Source: Arthrobacter hankyongi
Lineage (GTDB): Bacteria > Actinomycetota > Actinomycetes > Actinomycetales > Micrococcaceae
Length of the DNA: 64,000 bases
Direction of reading: 5' to 3'
NCBI RefSeq assembly: GCF_022012395.1
Contig: NZ_JAKLTQ010000013.1
Location: forward strand, 62,001 to 126,000
Part shown: positions 26,870 through 35,315 of the stretch, in pieces
How positions within the stretch are numbered: the first letter of the stretch is position 1
How the letters are laid out: each line of letters opens with the position of its first letter
Translations under genes and position numbers: made by a program
Notes under the pieces: generated by a model
What the model saw: only the letters and a program-made list of their open reading frames with translations
What the model was told of the DNA's origin: nothing
Database searches by the model: none

Positions 26870-27968
26870 ACACGAGGAGTTGCGGGGCTCCGTCCGCCGG
26901 CTGCTGGCCGAGCAGGCCGGCAGCGCACAGCTTCGCCAGCTGATCGATTCGCCGGAACCCTACGATGCCTCGCTGTGGAAGACGATGGCCCAGGAACTCG
27001 GACTCCACGGCATGGCCATCCCCGAGGAGTACTCGGGCTCCGGGTACGGCTTCCTGGAACAGGCCGTGGTGATGGAGGAAATGGGCCGGGCGGTGCACCG
27101 CTCGCCGTACTTCTCCACCGTCATCCTGGCCGCCACCGCCCTGCAGTTGGCCGACCAGGAAGACGCGCGGGCCCGGTGGCTTCCCGGCATCGCCAGCGGG
27201 GAGACCGTGGGCACGGTTGCGCTCGCCGAGGCCGACGGCGACTGGACGGCACCGCGGGTTGCCACCAGGGCCCGGGCCGGGGACGGCGGCTACCGCCTCC
27301 ACGGCACCAAGCACTTCGTCACCGACGGCGCGGCCGCGGACCTGATTATCGTGCTGGCGGACAGCGACGACGGCGAGCTGCTGCTGGCCGTGGACGCGCA
27401 GGATCCGGGGGTCACGGTGGCCGATGTCCCGGTCCTTGACCAGACCCGGCCGCTGGCCACGATCACGTTCGACGGGGCCGCCGGAACGGTGCTCACCGCC
27501 GGTGCCCGCACCCGGGAGGTGCTCGCCGGGCTGCTGGACACGGCGCTGGCGGCCCTGGCCGCCGAGCAGGTCGGCGGCGCCGGCCGCGCGCTCGAGATGG
27601 CGGTGGAGTATGCGAAGATCCGCGAGCAGTTCGGGGCCGCCATCGGCAGCTTCCAGGCGATCAAGTTCAAGGCCGCCGACATGCTGCTGCAGCTGGAGGC
27701 CGCCCGCTCCGCCGCCCTCTACGCCGCCCGCGCCGTCGCCGAGGACGCCGCCGACCGGACGGTGGCCGCCGCCGTGGCCAAGGCCGTCTGCTCGGAGGGG
27801 TACTTTGCCATCGCCGCCGAATCCATCCAGATCCACGGCGGCATCGGGTTCACCTGGGAGCACGACGCCCACCTCTACTTCAAGCGGGCCAAGGCCTCGG
27901 AGCTGCTGTTCGGCAATGCCGGCGTGCACCGCGAACGCCTGGCCCGGCAGCTGGGGTGGACGGCATGA
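26847..27968 (+). CDS. Acyl-CoA dehydrogenase
   Basis: A 373-residue acyl-CoA dehydrogenase, on the short side. IPEEYSGSGYGFLEQAVVMEE is typical for the N-terminal helical domain; the late QIHGGIGFTWEHDAHLYFKRA is the FadE signature found in alpha2beta2 steroid-type dehydrogenases. The central signature reads VALAEADGDW rather than the SEPxAGSD seen in neighbours, which suggests a non-catalytic or specialised partner subunit. AAGGAG precedes ATG 26847, which overlaps the synthetase by 23 bp. It may pair with the gene product at 23463. Confidence 0.88.
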   Translation: MTLSYTAEHEELRGSVRRLLAEQAGSAQLRQLIDSPEPYDASLWKTMAQELGLHGMAIPEEYSGSGYGFLEQAVVMEEMGRAVHRSPYFSTVILAATALQLADQEDARARWLPGIASGETVGTVALAEADGDWTAPRVATRARAGDGGYRLHGTKHFVTDGAAADLIIVLADSDDGELLLAVDAQDPGVTVADVPVLDQTRPLATITFDGAAGTVLTAGARTREVLAGLLDTALAALAAEQVGGAGRALEMAVEYAKIREQFGAAIGSFQAIKFKAADMLLQLEAARSAALYAARAVAEDAADRTVAAAVAKAVCSEGYFAIAAESIQIHGGIGFTWEHDAHLYFKRAKASELLFGNAGVHRERLARQLGWTA

Positions 27969-28378
27969 GCGAGAAGGCCGCTCCCCGGCCCACGCCCGAC
28001 ACCCAGCCGTTCTTCGACGCCGCGGCCCGGGGCGAGCTGAGCCTGCCCAAGTGCCGCGACTGCGGGGAGCTCTTCTTCTACCCCCGCAGCTGGTGCCCGC
28101 GCTGTTCCTCGGCGGATCTGGAATGGACGCCGTGCTCGGGACGGGCGCGGCTGCACTCCTACCTGATCAACACCCGCCCCGCGCCGGGCTTCGAGGACGA
28201 GACCCCGTACTCGATCGCCGTCGTCGAACTTGAGGAAGGGCCGCGCATGATGACCAATATCGTCGGCGTTCCCCAGACGCCGGAGCACCTAGTGCTGGAC
28301 ATGGAACTCGAGGTGGTGTTCGACAAGCACGGCGAAGTGGCCGTGCCGAAGTTCATGCCGGCAGGTGGCGCGCGATGA
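27965..28378 (+). CDS. Zn-ribbon/OB-fold DUF35 protein (ChsH2-like partner of the thiolase-fold enzyme)
   Basis: A 137-residue protein with a rubredoxin-like zinc ribbon (Cys30, Cys33, Cys44, Cys47) followed by an OB-fold. DUF35 proteins form complexes with thiolase-fold Ltp2-type enzymes, or with MaoC-like subunits, in side-chain degradation of steroids. Here it overlaps the thiolase-fold gene at 28375 by 4 bp, so a two-subunit complex is very likely. Confidence 0.9.
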   Translation: MSEKAAPRPTPDTQPFFDAAARGELSLPKCRDCGELFFYPRSWCPRCSSADLEWTPCSGRARLHSYLINTRPAPGFEDETPYSIAVVELEEGPRMMTNIVGVPQTPEHLVLDMELEVVFDKHGEVAVPKFMPAGGAR

Positions 28379-29535
28379 CGAACACGATCAGGAACAAGAC
28401 AGCCATCATCGGGGCGGCCGAAACCCAGCGGCTCGGGACCATCCCGGACCAGTCGGCCATGCAGCTGCACGCCGAAGCCGGCCTCGCCGCGCTGCGCGAC
28501 GCCGGGCTGACGGTCCACGACGTCGACGGCGTGGCCTGCGCCGGGGAATCGCCGGTGGAAGTGGCCGAATACCTCGGCATCACGCCCCAGTACCTGGACG
28601 GCACCCACGTGGGCGGGTCCTCGTTCATGCTGCACGTGCGGCATGCGGCCGCCGCCATCGCGGCGGGGCTGTGCACCACGGTGCTGATCACCCACGGGGA
28701 GTCGGGCCGCTCGCGCGTGGGCATGCAGCCGTGGGCCCCGGCTCCGCAGTCGATGCGCGGCCAGTTCGAGGTGCCGTACGGCGTGATGGGCCCGCCCACG
28801 ACCTTCCCGATCGGGCTGCTGCGCTACATGAAGGACTACGGCATGACGCCGGAACAGCTGGCGATGGTCCCGGTGGTGCAGCGGCAGTGGGCCGGACTGA
28901 ACCCGCGCGCCAAGCTCCGGGACCCGATCACGGTCGACGACGTGCTCTCCTCCCGGATGGTGGCCTACCCGATCCATCTGCTCGAATGCTGCCTGGTGAC
29001 CGACGGCGGCGGGGCGGTGGTGATCACCTCGCTCGACCGGGCGAACAGCCTGGACCTGCCGCACGACCCGGTCGTCATCCTCGGGGCCGGCGAATCGAGC
29101 GAATCCGCGATGGTCTCGATGATGGCGGATGTGACCTCGTCCCGGGCCTTCCGCACCGCCGGGGAACGCGCCTTCGCCGAGGCGGGGATCAAGCATAGCG
29201 AGGTCGACCACCTGATGATCTACGACGCCTTCGCCCACGTGCCGATCTACGGGCTCGAGGACCTGGGCTTCGTCGGCAGGGGAGAGGCCCCCGCCTTCAT
29301 CGGGGACGGCCACACCGCCCCGGGCGGGTCGCTGCCGCTGAACACCAACGGCGGCGGGCTGTCCTACACGCACACCGGCATGTACGGGATGTTCGCGATC
29401 CAGGAATCGGTCCGCCAGCTGCGCGGCCAGGCGCCGGCCCAGGTGCCCGACGCCAACATCAGCGTGGTGCTGGGCAACGGCGGGATGTTCATGAGCGCAG
29501 GCGTCCTGGTGCTCGGAACCCCCGCGGCCGCCTGA
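28375..29535 (+). CDS. Thiolase-fold lipid-transfer-type protein, Ltp2-like (probable retro-aldolase)
   Basis: A 386-residue thiolase-superfamily protein of the SCP-x/Ltp2 group. The nucleophile Cys motif of true thiolases is not evident (the region reads DGTHVGGSSFMLHVRHA), and the usual GHPxGxxG near the C-terminus is replaced by GGGLSYTHTGMYGMF. Ltp2 enzymes use tyrosines instead of the Cys-His pair and split a beta-hydroxyacyl-CoA by retro-aldol cleavage. Tyrosines are present in YDAFAHVPIYGL and in the SYTHTGMYG stretch, which fits. It would be the C-C cleaving enzyme for a branched intermediate together with the DUF35 protein. Confidence 0.87.
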   Translation: MTNTIRNKTAIIGAAETQRLGTIPDQSAMQLHAEAGLAALRDAGLTVHDVDGVACAGESPVEVAEYLGITPQYLDGTHVGGSSFMLHVRHAAAAIAAGLCTTVLITHGESGRSRVGMQPWAPAPQSMRGQFEVPYGVMGPPTTFPIGLLRYMKDYGMTPEQLAMVPVVQRQWAGLNPRAKLRDPITVDDVLSSRMVAYPIHLLECCLVTDGGGAVVITSLDRANSLDLPHDPVVILGAGESSESAMVSMMADVTSSRAFRTAGERAFAEAGIKHSEVDHLMIYDAFAHVPIYGLEDLGFVGRGEAPAFIGDGHTAPGGSLPLNTNGGGLSYTHTGMYGMFAIQESVRQLRGQAPAQVPDANISVVLGNGGMFMSAGVLVLGTPAAA

Positions 29536-29564
29536 AACCACTGCCACCCAAAGGAGGGACACCT

Positions 29565-30470
29565 ATGAACGAGCCCATCTGCGACGGCCGCGTCGTGATC
29601 GTCACCGGCGCCGGCGGAGGCATCGGCCGGTACCATGCCCTGGAATTCGCGCGGCAGGGCGCCAAGGTCGTGGTCAATGACCGCGGCGTGCGGGTCGACG
29701 GCTCCGACGGCGCCCGGGAAACGGTGTCGGCGGCCGACGCCGTCGTCGCCGAAATCATCGAACGCGGCGGCGAGGCCGTGGCCGACTACCACGATGTGTC
29801 CGACATGGCGGGCGCCGAGGCCCTGGTGCAGCGGGCCGTCGACGAATTCGGACAGCTCAACGTGCTGGTGAACAACGCCGGCATTGTCCGCGACCGCACG
29901 GTGGCGAACATGGCCGAGTCCGAATGGGACGACGTCATCCGGGTGCATCTGAAGGGCACCTTCGCGCCCACCCACTTCGCGAGCCGGTACTGGCGCTCCC
30001 TGCACAAGGAGGGACGCCCGGTGCCGGCCCGGATCGTCAACACGACCTCGACCTCGGGCCTGTTCGGCAACCCCGGACAGTCGAACTACGGCGCCGCCAA
30101 GGCCGGGATCGCCTCCTTCACCATGATCACGGCGATGGAACTGCACCGCTACGGGATCAAGGTCAACGCCGTTTCCCCGGGCGCCCGGACCCGGATGACC
30201 GCCGGCCTGATCGACGAGCCGGAGGGCGACTTCGACCCGTTCGACCCGGCCGCCATCGCCCCGTTTGTGGTGTGGCTGGGCTCCGACGCGGCCGGCGAGA
30301 TGACCGGGCAGGTGCTGGCGGTCTCGGGCGGAACCGTCACGGTGCTCGAGCCCTGGCGCCCGGGACCGTCCGAGGAACGCCCGCACCTCTTCTCGGTCCA
30401 GGACGTCGCCGACGTCGTGCCGAAGCTGCTGGCCGACGCCTACATCAATCCGCGCCTGCCCCAGGGCTGA
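29565..30470 (+). CDS. SDR-family 3-hydroxyacyl-CoA dehydrogenase, MFE-2 type
   Basis: A 301-residue short-chain dehydrogenase, paralogous to the one at 13969 over its whole length. TGAGGGIGRYHALEFARQGA binds the cofactor, NNAGIVRDRTV and SNYGAAKAG hold the structural Asn and the catalytic Tyr-Lys. AAAGGAGGG precedes ATG 29565. With the MaoC hydratase 18 bp downstream it makes the two activities that eukaryotic MFE-2 carries on one chain, here as separate genes. Confidence 0.92.
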   Translation: MNEPICDGRVVIVTGAGGGIGRYHALEFARQGAKVVVNDRGVRVDGSDGARETVSAADAVVAEIIERGGEAVADYHDVSDMAGAEALVQRAVDEFGQLNVLVNNAGIVRDRTVANMAESEWDDVIRVHLKGTFAPTHFASRYWRSLHKEGRPVPARIVNTTSTSGLFGNPGQSNYGAAKAGIASFTMITAMELHRYGIKVNAVSPGARTRMTAGLIDEPEGDFDPFDPAAIAPFVVWLGSDAAGEMTGQVLAVSGGTVTVLEPWRPGPSEERPHLFSVQDVADVVPKLLADAYINPRLPQG

Positions 30471-30488
30471 ACGGGAGAGGAAAAAACC

Positions 30489-31388
30489 ATGGTGCTTGAC
30501 CTGGCCTCCGTCGGCCGTGCCAACGGACCGCACACCCTGGAATGGACCGAGCGGGACACCTTGCTGTACGCGGTGTCCGTCGGCGCCGGCCAGGACCCCC
30601 TGGCCGAGCTGGCGCTGACCACCGAAAACAGCGAAGGGCTGGCCCAGCAGGTGCTTCCCTCCTTCGGGGTCGTGGTCGGGCAGCAGGTCCTGCGGCCCGA
30701 CATCGGCGACTTCGACCGGTCCAAGCTCGTGCACGCCGAACAGCACTTCGAGCTGCACCGCCCGCTCACCGCCTCCGGTGCCCTGGCGGTGACCGCCAGG
30801 GTCGGGGCCATCTACGACAAGGGCTCCGGGGCGCTGGTCTGGACCGAGACGACGTCGGTGGATGCGGCCACCGGGGAGCCGGTGATGACCGCACGCTCGG
30901 CCAGCTTCATCCGCGGCGAAGGCGGCTTCGGCGGCGAGCGGGGACCGGCAGCAGCCTGGGACGCGCCGGCCCGGCAGCCCGACGTCGAGGTGGCCATGCC
31001 GGTGCGTCCCGAGCAGGCCCTGCTGTACCGGCTCAACGGCGACCGAAACCCGCTGCACTCCGACCCGGCGTTTGCCGCCCGGGGCGGTTTCGACCGGCCC
31101 ATTCTGCACGGCATGTGCACTTTCGGTTTTACCTGCCGGGCCCTGGTTGCCGCCGCCGGGGGCGATCCGGCCCGGCTGACCGCCATGGGCGGCCGTTTCT
31201 CCGCTCCGGTGTGGCCCGGCGACACCCTGACCGTGCAGGTCTGGCAGGACAACGAGGACGTCCTCTTCCGCACGCTGCGCGGCGACGGGACGGTAGTGAT
31301 CGACCACGGGCGGGCCCGGCTCGCGGAGCCTGGCGGCGCCGCCGGGGCCGGCACCCTGGCCGCCCACGCCGGGTCCGCCCGGCGGTAA
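30489..31388 (+). CDS. MaoC-family 2-enoyl-CoA hydratase (hydratase 2, double hot-dog)
   Basis: A 299-residue (R)-specific enoyl-CoA hydratase. The hydratase-2 motif YRLNGDRNPLHSDP at about residues 180-193 gives catalytic Asp185 and His190, followed by GGFDRPILHGMCTFG. The N-terminal half is the degenerate hot-dog domain common to MFE-2-type hydratases. It lies 18 bp after the SDR gene and is followed by an acyl-CoA dehydrogenase, giving a contiguous beta-oxidation set. Confidence 0.95.
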   Translation: MVLDLASVGRANGPHTLEWTERDTLLYAVSVGAGQDPLAELALTTENSEGLAQQVLPSFGVVVGQQVLRPDIGDFDRSKLVHAEQHFELHRPLTASGALAVTARVGAIYDKGSGALVWTETTSVDAATGEPVMTARSASFIRGEGGFGGERGPAAAWDAPARQPDVEVAMPVRPEQALLYRLNGDRNPLHSDPAFAARGGFDRPILHGMCTFGFTCRALVAAAGGDPARLTAMGGRFSAPVWPGDTLTVQVWQDNEDVLFRTLRGDGTVVIDHGRARLAEPGGAAGAGTLAAHAGSARR

Positions 31389-31429
31389 AGACATTCCACA
31401 CAACTTTCGCACCACAGAAGGAGACATCC

Positions 31430-32611
31430 ATGGCCCGGACCGGGACACCGCCCACCGCCCTCGAGCTGTTCGGCATCGACGGGCTGCTGTCCGACGACGA
31501 GCTGGCGATCCGGCAGACCGTGCGCGAGTACTGCGACGGGAAGATCAGGCCGCATTTGGCCGACTGGTTCGAGGCCGGCAGCCTGCCGGCCCGCGAGCTC
31601 GCCCGGGAACTGGGCAGCCTCGGGGCGCTGGGAATGCACCTGGAAGGCTACGGCTGTGCCGGCATGAGCGCCACGGCCTACGGCCTGGCCTGCCTGGAGC
31701 TGGAGGCGGCCGACTCGGGCATCCGGTCCCTGGTCTCGGTGCAGGGGAGCCTGGCGATGTACGCGATTTGGGCCTACGGCAGCGAGGAGCAGAAGCAGGA
31801 ATGGCTCCCGCGCATGGCGTCCGGCGAGGCCATCGGCTGCTTCGGCCTGACCGAGCCCGACCACGGCTCGAACCCCTCGGGCATGCGGACCTACGCCAAG
31901 CAGGACGGCGATGACTGGATCCTCAACGGCACCAAGATGTGGATCACCAACGGGTCGATCGCCCAGGTGGCGGTGGTGTGGGCGGCCACGGACGACGGCG
32001 TGCGCGGCTTCGTGGTGCCGACCGACACCCCGGGCTTCTCCGCCCCTGAGATCAAGAAGAAGCTGTCGCTGCGGGCCAGCGTGACCTCGGAACTCGTCCT
32101 GGACTCCGTCCGGCTCCCCGCCTCCGCCATGCTGCCCGAAGCGACGAGCCTGCGGGCCCCGCTGGGCTGCCTCAACGAGGCCCGCTTCGGCATCGTCTTC
32201 GGCGCCCTCGGGGCGGCCCGCGAGTGCCTCGAGACGGCGACGGCGTACGCCCGGGAGCGCGAGGTCTTCGACAAGCCGCTCGCCGGGTTCCAGCTGACCC
32301 AGGAGAAGCTGGCGAACATGGCACTGGAGCTGGGCAAGGGGATGCTGCTGGCCCTGCACCTGGCCCGCCTGAAGGAGCAGCACGCCCTGGCCCCCGAGCA
32401 GGTCAGCCTCGGGAAGCTGAACAACGTGCGCGAGGCGATCCGCATCGCCCGCGAGTGCCGCACCATCCTGGGCGCCAACGGGATTTCGCTGGAATACCCG
32501 GTGATCCGCCACGCCAACAACCTGGAATCCGTCTTGACCTACGAGGGCACGAGCGAGGTCCACACGCTTGTGATCGGGCAGGCCCTGACCGGCCTGCCGG
32601 CGTTCAGGTGA
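31430..32611 (+). CDS. Acyl-CoA dehydrogenase, glutaryl-CoA-dehydrogenase-like
   Basis: A 393-residue flavoprotein. CFGLTEPDHGSNPSGM and the C-terminal RHANNLESVLTYEGTSEVH are typical of glutaryl-CoA dehydrogenase-like enzymes, which may dehydrogenate and, in true glutaryl-CoA dehydrogenase, decarboxylate. Its paralogue lies at 56010. A 100-bp piece of a closely related gene is found fused to the end of the cofC gene at 36941. ATG 31430 follows AGAAGGAGAC. Confidence 0.93.
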   Translation: MARTGTPPTALELFGIDGLLSDDELAIRQTVREYCDGKIRPHLADWFEAGSLPARELARELGSLGALGMHLEGYGCAGMSATAYGLACLELEAADSGIRSLVSVQGSLAMYAIWAYGSEEQKQEWLPRMASGEAIGCFGLTEPDHGSNPSGMRTYAKQDGDDWILNGTKMWITNGSIAQVAVVWAATDDGVRGFVVPTDTPGFSAPEIKKKLSLRASVTSELVLDSVRLPASAMLPEATSLRAPLGCLNEARFGIVFGALGAARECLETATAYAREREVFDKPLAGFQLTQEKLANMALELGKGMLLALHLARLKEQHALAPEQVSLGKLNNVREAIRIARECRTILGANGISLEYPVIRHANNLESVLTYEGTSEVHTLVIGQALTGLPAFR

Positions 32612-32641
32612 AGTCCGGCCGTAACGAACTGGGAGAGTCAG

Positions 32642-33424
32642 ATGAAAATTGCAGTGCTGGTAAAGCAGGTGCCGGACACCTACGGCGACCGCAGGATGGA
32701 CCCGGCCACCCGGACCGTGGACCGCGGTTCGGCCGATCCGGTGATCGACGAGATCAACGAGCGGGCCGTGGAGGCCGCGCTCCAAATCAAGGAGGCGGGG
32801 GACGGCGTGACGGTCACCGCCGTCACCATGGGACCCGTCCGGGCGGTGGAGGCGCTGCGCAAGGCCCTGGCCATGGGCGCCGATTCGGCCGTGCACATCT
32901 GTGACGACACGCTGGCCGGCTCCGACGCCATGCAGACCTCCGAGGTGCTGGCCGCCGCGCTCGCGGGCCGGGACTTCGACCTGGTCATCGCCGGCAACGA
33001 GTCCACGGACGGCCGGACCGCGGCCGTGCCGGCGATGCTCGCCGAACGCCTCGGGATGGCCCAGCTGACGTTCCTGCGCACCGTCACGGTCAGCGGCGGC
33101 AGCGTGTCCGGCGAGCGGATGACCGGGAACGGGTACGTGGAGGCACAGGCGCCCCTGCCCGCGGTGGTCTCGGTCACCGAGCAGTCGGCCGAACCGCGGT
33201 TCCCGAAGTTCCGCGGGATCATGGCCGCGAAGAAGAAGCCGCTGCAGACCCTGACCCTGGCCGAACTGGGCCTCCCCGGCGGCGAGGCCGGCGGGGAAAA
33301 CTCCTGGTCCCGGGTCCTGGACGTCACCGCGCGGCCCGCACGCACGGCCGGGACGGTGGTCACCGACGACGGGACCGCCGGTACCCAGGTCGCCGAGTAC
33401 CTCGCCGCCGCCAAACTGATCTAG
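32642..33424 (+). CDS. etfB: Electron transfer flavoprotein, beta subunit
   Basis: A 260-residue ETF beta subunit, opening with the family-typical MKIAVLVKQVPDTYGDR. AGNESTDGRTAAVPAMLAERLG lies in the AMP-binding region. It accepts electrons from the acyl-CoA dehydrogenases. A dedicated EtfBA pair inside the cluster, next to four dehydrogenase genes, suggests a high flux or a specific electron route. It is 26 bp from etfA. Confidence 0.96.
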   Translation: MKIAVLVKQVPDTYGDRRMDPATRTVDRGSADPVIDEINERAVEAALQIKEAGDGVTVTAVTMGPVRAVEALRKALAMGADSAVHICDDTLAGSDAMQTSEVLAAALAGRDFDLVIAGNESTDGRTAAVPAMLAERLGMAQLTFLRTVTVSGGSVSGERMTGNGYVEAQAPLPAVVSVTEQSAEPRFPKFRGIMAAKKKPLQTLTLAELGLPGGEAGGENSWSRVLDVTARPARTAGTVVTDDGTAGTQVAEYLAAAKLI

Positions 33425-33450
33425 CCGCAGCTTTCCGGAAAGGAAAAAAG

Positions 33451-34440
33451 ATGTCCCAGGTGCTTGTCCTTGCCGAACACGTGCAGGGCGAACTGAAAAA
33501 CAACGTGGCCGAGCTGCTGGCGGCCGCCGCACGGCTCGGGGAGCCGGCCGCCGTCGTCGTGCGCCAGCCGGGAACCGGCGCGCAGCTGACCGCCCGGCTC
33601 GGCGAACTCGGCGCCGCCGCGGTGTACGTCGCCGACGTCGAGGAAGCCGACGCGCTGCTGGTCACCCCGCAGGTCGCCGCCCTGGCCGCCGCGGTGGCCG
33701 CCGCCGGCGACGTCTCCGCGGTGCTGGTGGGCACGTCGATCGACAGCCGCGAAGCCGCGGCCCGCCTGGCCGTCCGCCTCGGCGCGGCATTCCTCAGCGA
33801 CGTCGTGGACCTGGCAGCAGCGCCCGACGGCGTGCGGGCCACCCAGCAGGCCTTCGGCGGCGCGTACACGGTCACCGCCACGGCGGCGCGCGGAATCCCG
33901 GTGATTTCGCTGCGCCCCAACTCCGTGCCCGGAACGGCCCCCGCCGCCCAGGCCCAGGAGATCCGGCTCGCACCCGGCCCGAACATGGCCGCCGCGGCCC
34001 GGATCACGGCCCGCCACGAAGGGCAGGCCGTCTCCACCCGTCCGGAGCTGACGGCGGCCGATATCGTCGTCTCGGGCGGCCGCGGCCTGGGTTCGGCCGA
34101 AAACTTCGTGCTGGTCGAGCAGTTGGCCGACGCCCTGGGGGCGGCCGTCGGCGCCTCGCGCGCCGCCGTCGACGCCGGCTACTGTGCCCACACGATGCAG
34201 GTGGGCCAGACCGGCACCACCGTCTCGCCCAACCTCTATCTCGCCCTGGGTATCTCGGGAGCGATCCAGCACCGTGCCGGCATGCAGAGCGCCAAAACGA
34301 TCGTGGCCATCAACAAGGACCCGGGCGCACCCATCTTCGAGATAGCGGATTTCGGCGTCGTCGGCGATGTCTTCACCGTGGTGCCGCAGCTGATCGAGGC
34401 CGTCAACGCGCGGCAGGCGGTCGGCAGCCCGGCCGGCTGA
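33451..34440 (+). CDS. etfA: Electron transfer flavoprotein, alpha subunit
   Basis: A 329-residue ETF alpha subunit. The FAD domain is recognisable by SGGRGLGSAENFVLVEQLA, VGQTGTTVSPNLYLALGISG and INKDPGAPIFEIADFGVVGD. GGAAAGGAAA precedes ATG 33451. The usual acceptor, ETF-quinone oxidoreductase, is not in the window; a cytochrome b-type membrane protein two genes on might be related to electron disposal. Confidence 0.96.
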   Translation: MSQVLVLAEHVQGELKNNVAELLAAAARLGEPAAVVVRQPGTGAQLTARLGELGAAAVYVADVEEADALLVTPQVAALAAAVAAAGDVSAVLVGTSIDSREAAARLAVRLGAAFLSDVVDLAAAPDGVRATQQAFGGAYTVTATAARGIPVISLRPNSVPGTAPAAQAQEIRLAPGPNMAAAARITARHEGQAVSTRPELTAADIVVSGGRGLGSAENFVLVEQLADALGAAVGASRAAVDAGYCAHTMQVGQTGTTVSPNLYLALGISGAIQHRAGMQSAKTIVAINKDPGAPIFEIADFGVVGDVFTVVPQLIEAVNARQAVGSPAG

Positions 34441-34528
34441 GCAGGCCGCCGCGAGCACATGCCGGAACCGGCACCCAGACACAACCGAGCGGGCGGGCCG
34501 CAGCGGCCGCCCAAGGGGGATTCACAGC

Positions 34529-35290
34529 ATGGAAATTTCGCAATCAGCAGCCCTGGTCACCGGCGGCGCGTCCGGACTGGGCCTGGCCACGGCCACCCTG
34601 CTGCATGAGGCCGGGGCCTCGGTGGTCCTGGTCGACCTGCCGCAGTCCGCGGGCGAGGAGCAGGCGGCCCGCCTCGGGAACCGGGCGGCGTTTGTGGCCG
34701 CCGATGTCACGGACCCGGACCAGGTGGCGGCGGCGATCGACAGGGCCGGTTCGCTCGGCCCGCTGCGCATCACGGTCAACTGCGCCGGCGTCGCCACGCC
34801 CGGAAAAATCATCGGCCGCTCCGGCCCGCTCCCGCTCGAGGACTTCGAGCGCGTGGTGCGGATCAACCTCGGGGGCACCTTCAATGTCCTCCGGCTGGCC
34901 GCCGCGGCCATGCAGGCGCTGGAACCGGCCGGCGAGGAACGCGGGGTCATCATCAATACCGCGTCGGTCGCGGCGTTCGACGGGCAGATCGGCCAGCCGG
35001 CCTATGCCGCCTCGAAGGCCGCCGTGGCGGGACTGACCCTGCCCGCGGCCCGCGAATTCGCCGCCAGCCTCATCCGGGTGGTGGCCATTGCCCCGGGCAT
35101 CTTCGAGACCCCGATGATGGCCGGCCTGCCGGAGAACGCCCGCGAGTCGCTGGGCAGCCAGGTCCCCCACCCCTCGCGGCTGGGGCGCCCGGACGAATAC
35201 GCCCAGCTCGTCCGGCACATTGTGGAAAACCCGATGCTCAACGGCGAGACGATCCGCCTGGACGGCGCCATCAGGATGGCTCCGCGATGA
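34529..35290 (+). CDS. SDR-family oxidoreductase, 3-hydroxyacyl-CoA dehydrogenase type 2-like (HSD10-like)
   Basis: A 253-residue short-chain dehydrogenase with TGGASGLGLATA for NAD, NCAGVATPGKIIGRSGPLPLE typical of type-10 17-beta-hydroxysteroid dehydrogenase/3-hydroxy-2-methylbutyryl-CoA dehydrogenases, and YAASKAA at the active site. Such enzymes oxidise 2-methyl-branched 3-hydroxyacyl-CoAs, which would suit a branched or isoprenoid-like substrate. It stands 88 bp after etfA with CAAGGGGGA near its ATG. Confidence 0.9.
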   Translation: MEISQSAALVTGGASGLGLATATLLHEAGASVVLVDLPQSAGEEQAARLGNRAAFVAADVTDPDQVAAAIDRAGSLGPLRITVNCAGVATPGKIIGRSGPLPLEDFERVVRINLGGTFNVLRLAAAAMQALEPAGEERGVIINTASVAAFDGQIGQPAYAASKAAVAGLTLPAAREFAASLIRVVAIAPGIFETPMMAGLPENARESLGSQVPHPSRLGRPDEYAQLVRHIVENPMLNGETIRLDGAIRMAPR

Positions 35291-35315
35291 GCCCGCTTCG
35301 GAGGAAGGCAGCGTA

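Noticed and set aside
30812-33532. 906-residue minus-strand open frame
   Set aside because: It runs opposite the MaoC, acyl-CoA dehydrogenase and EtfB genes, all with intact motifs, and its composition is that of a shadow frame.
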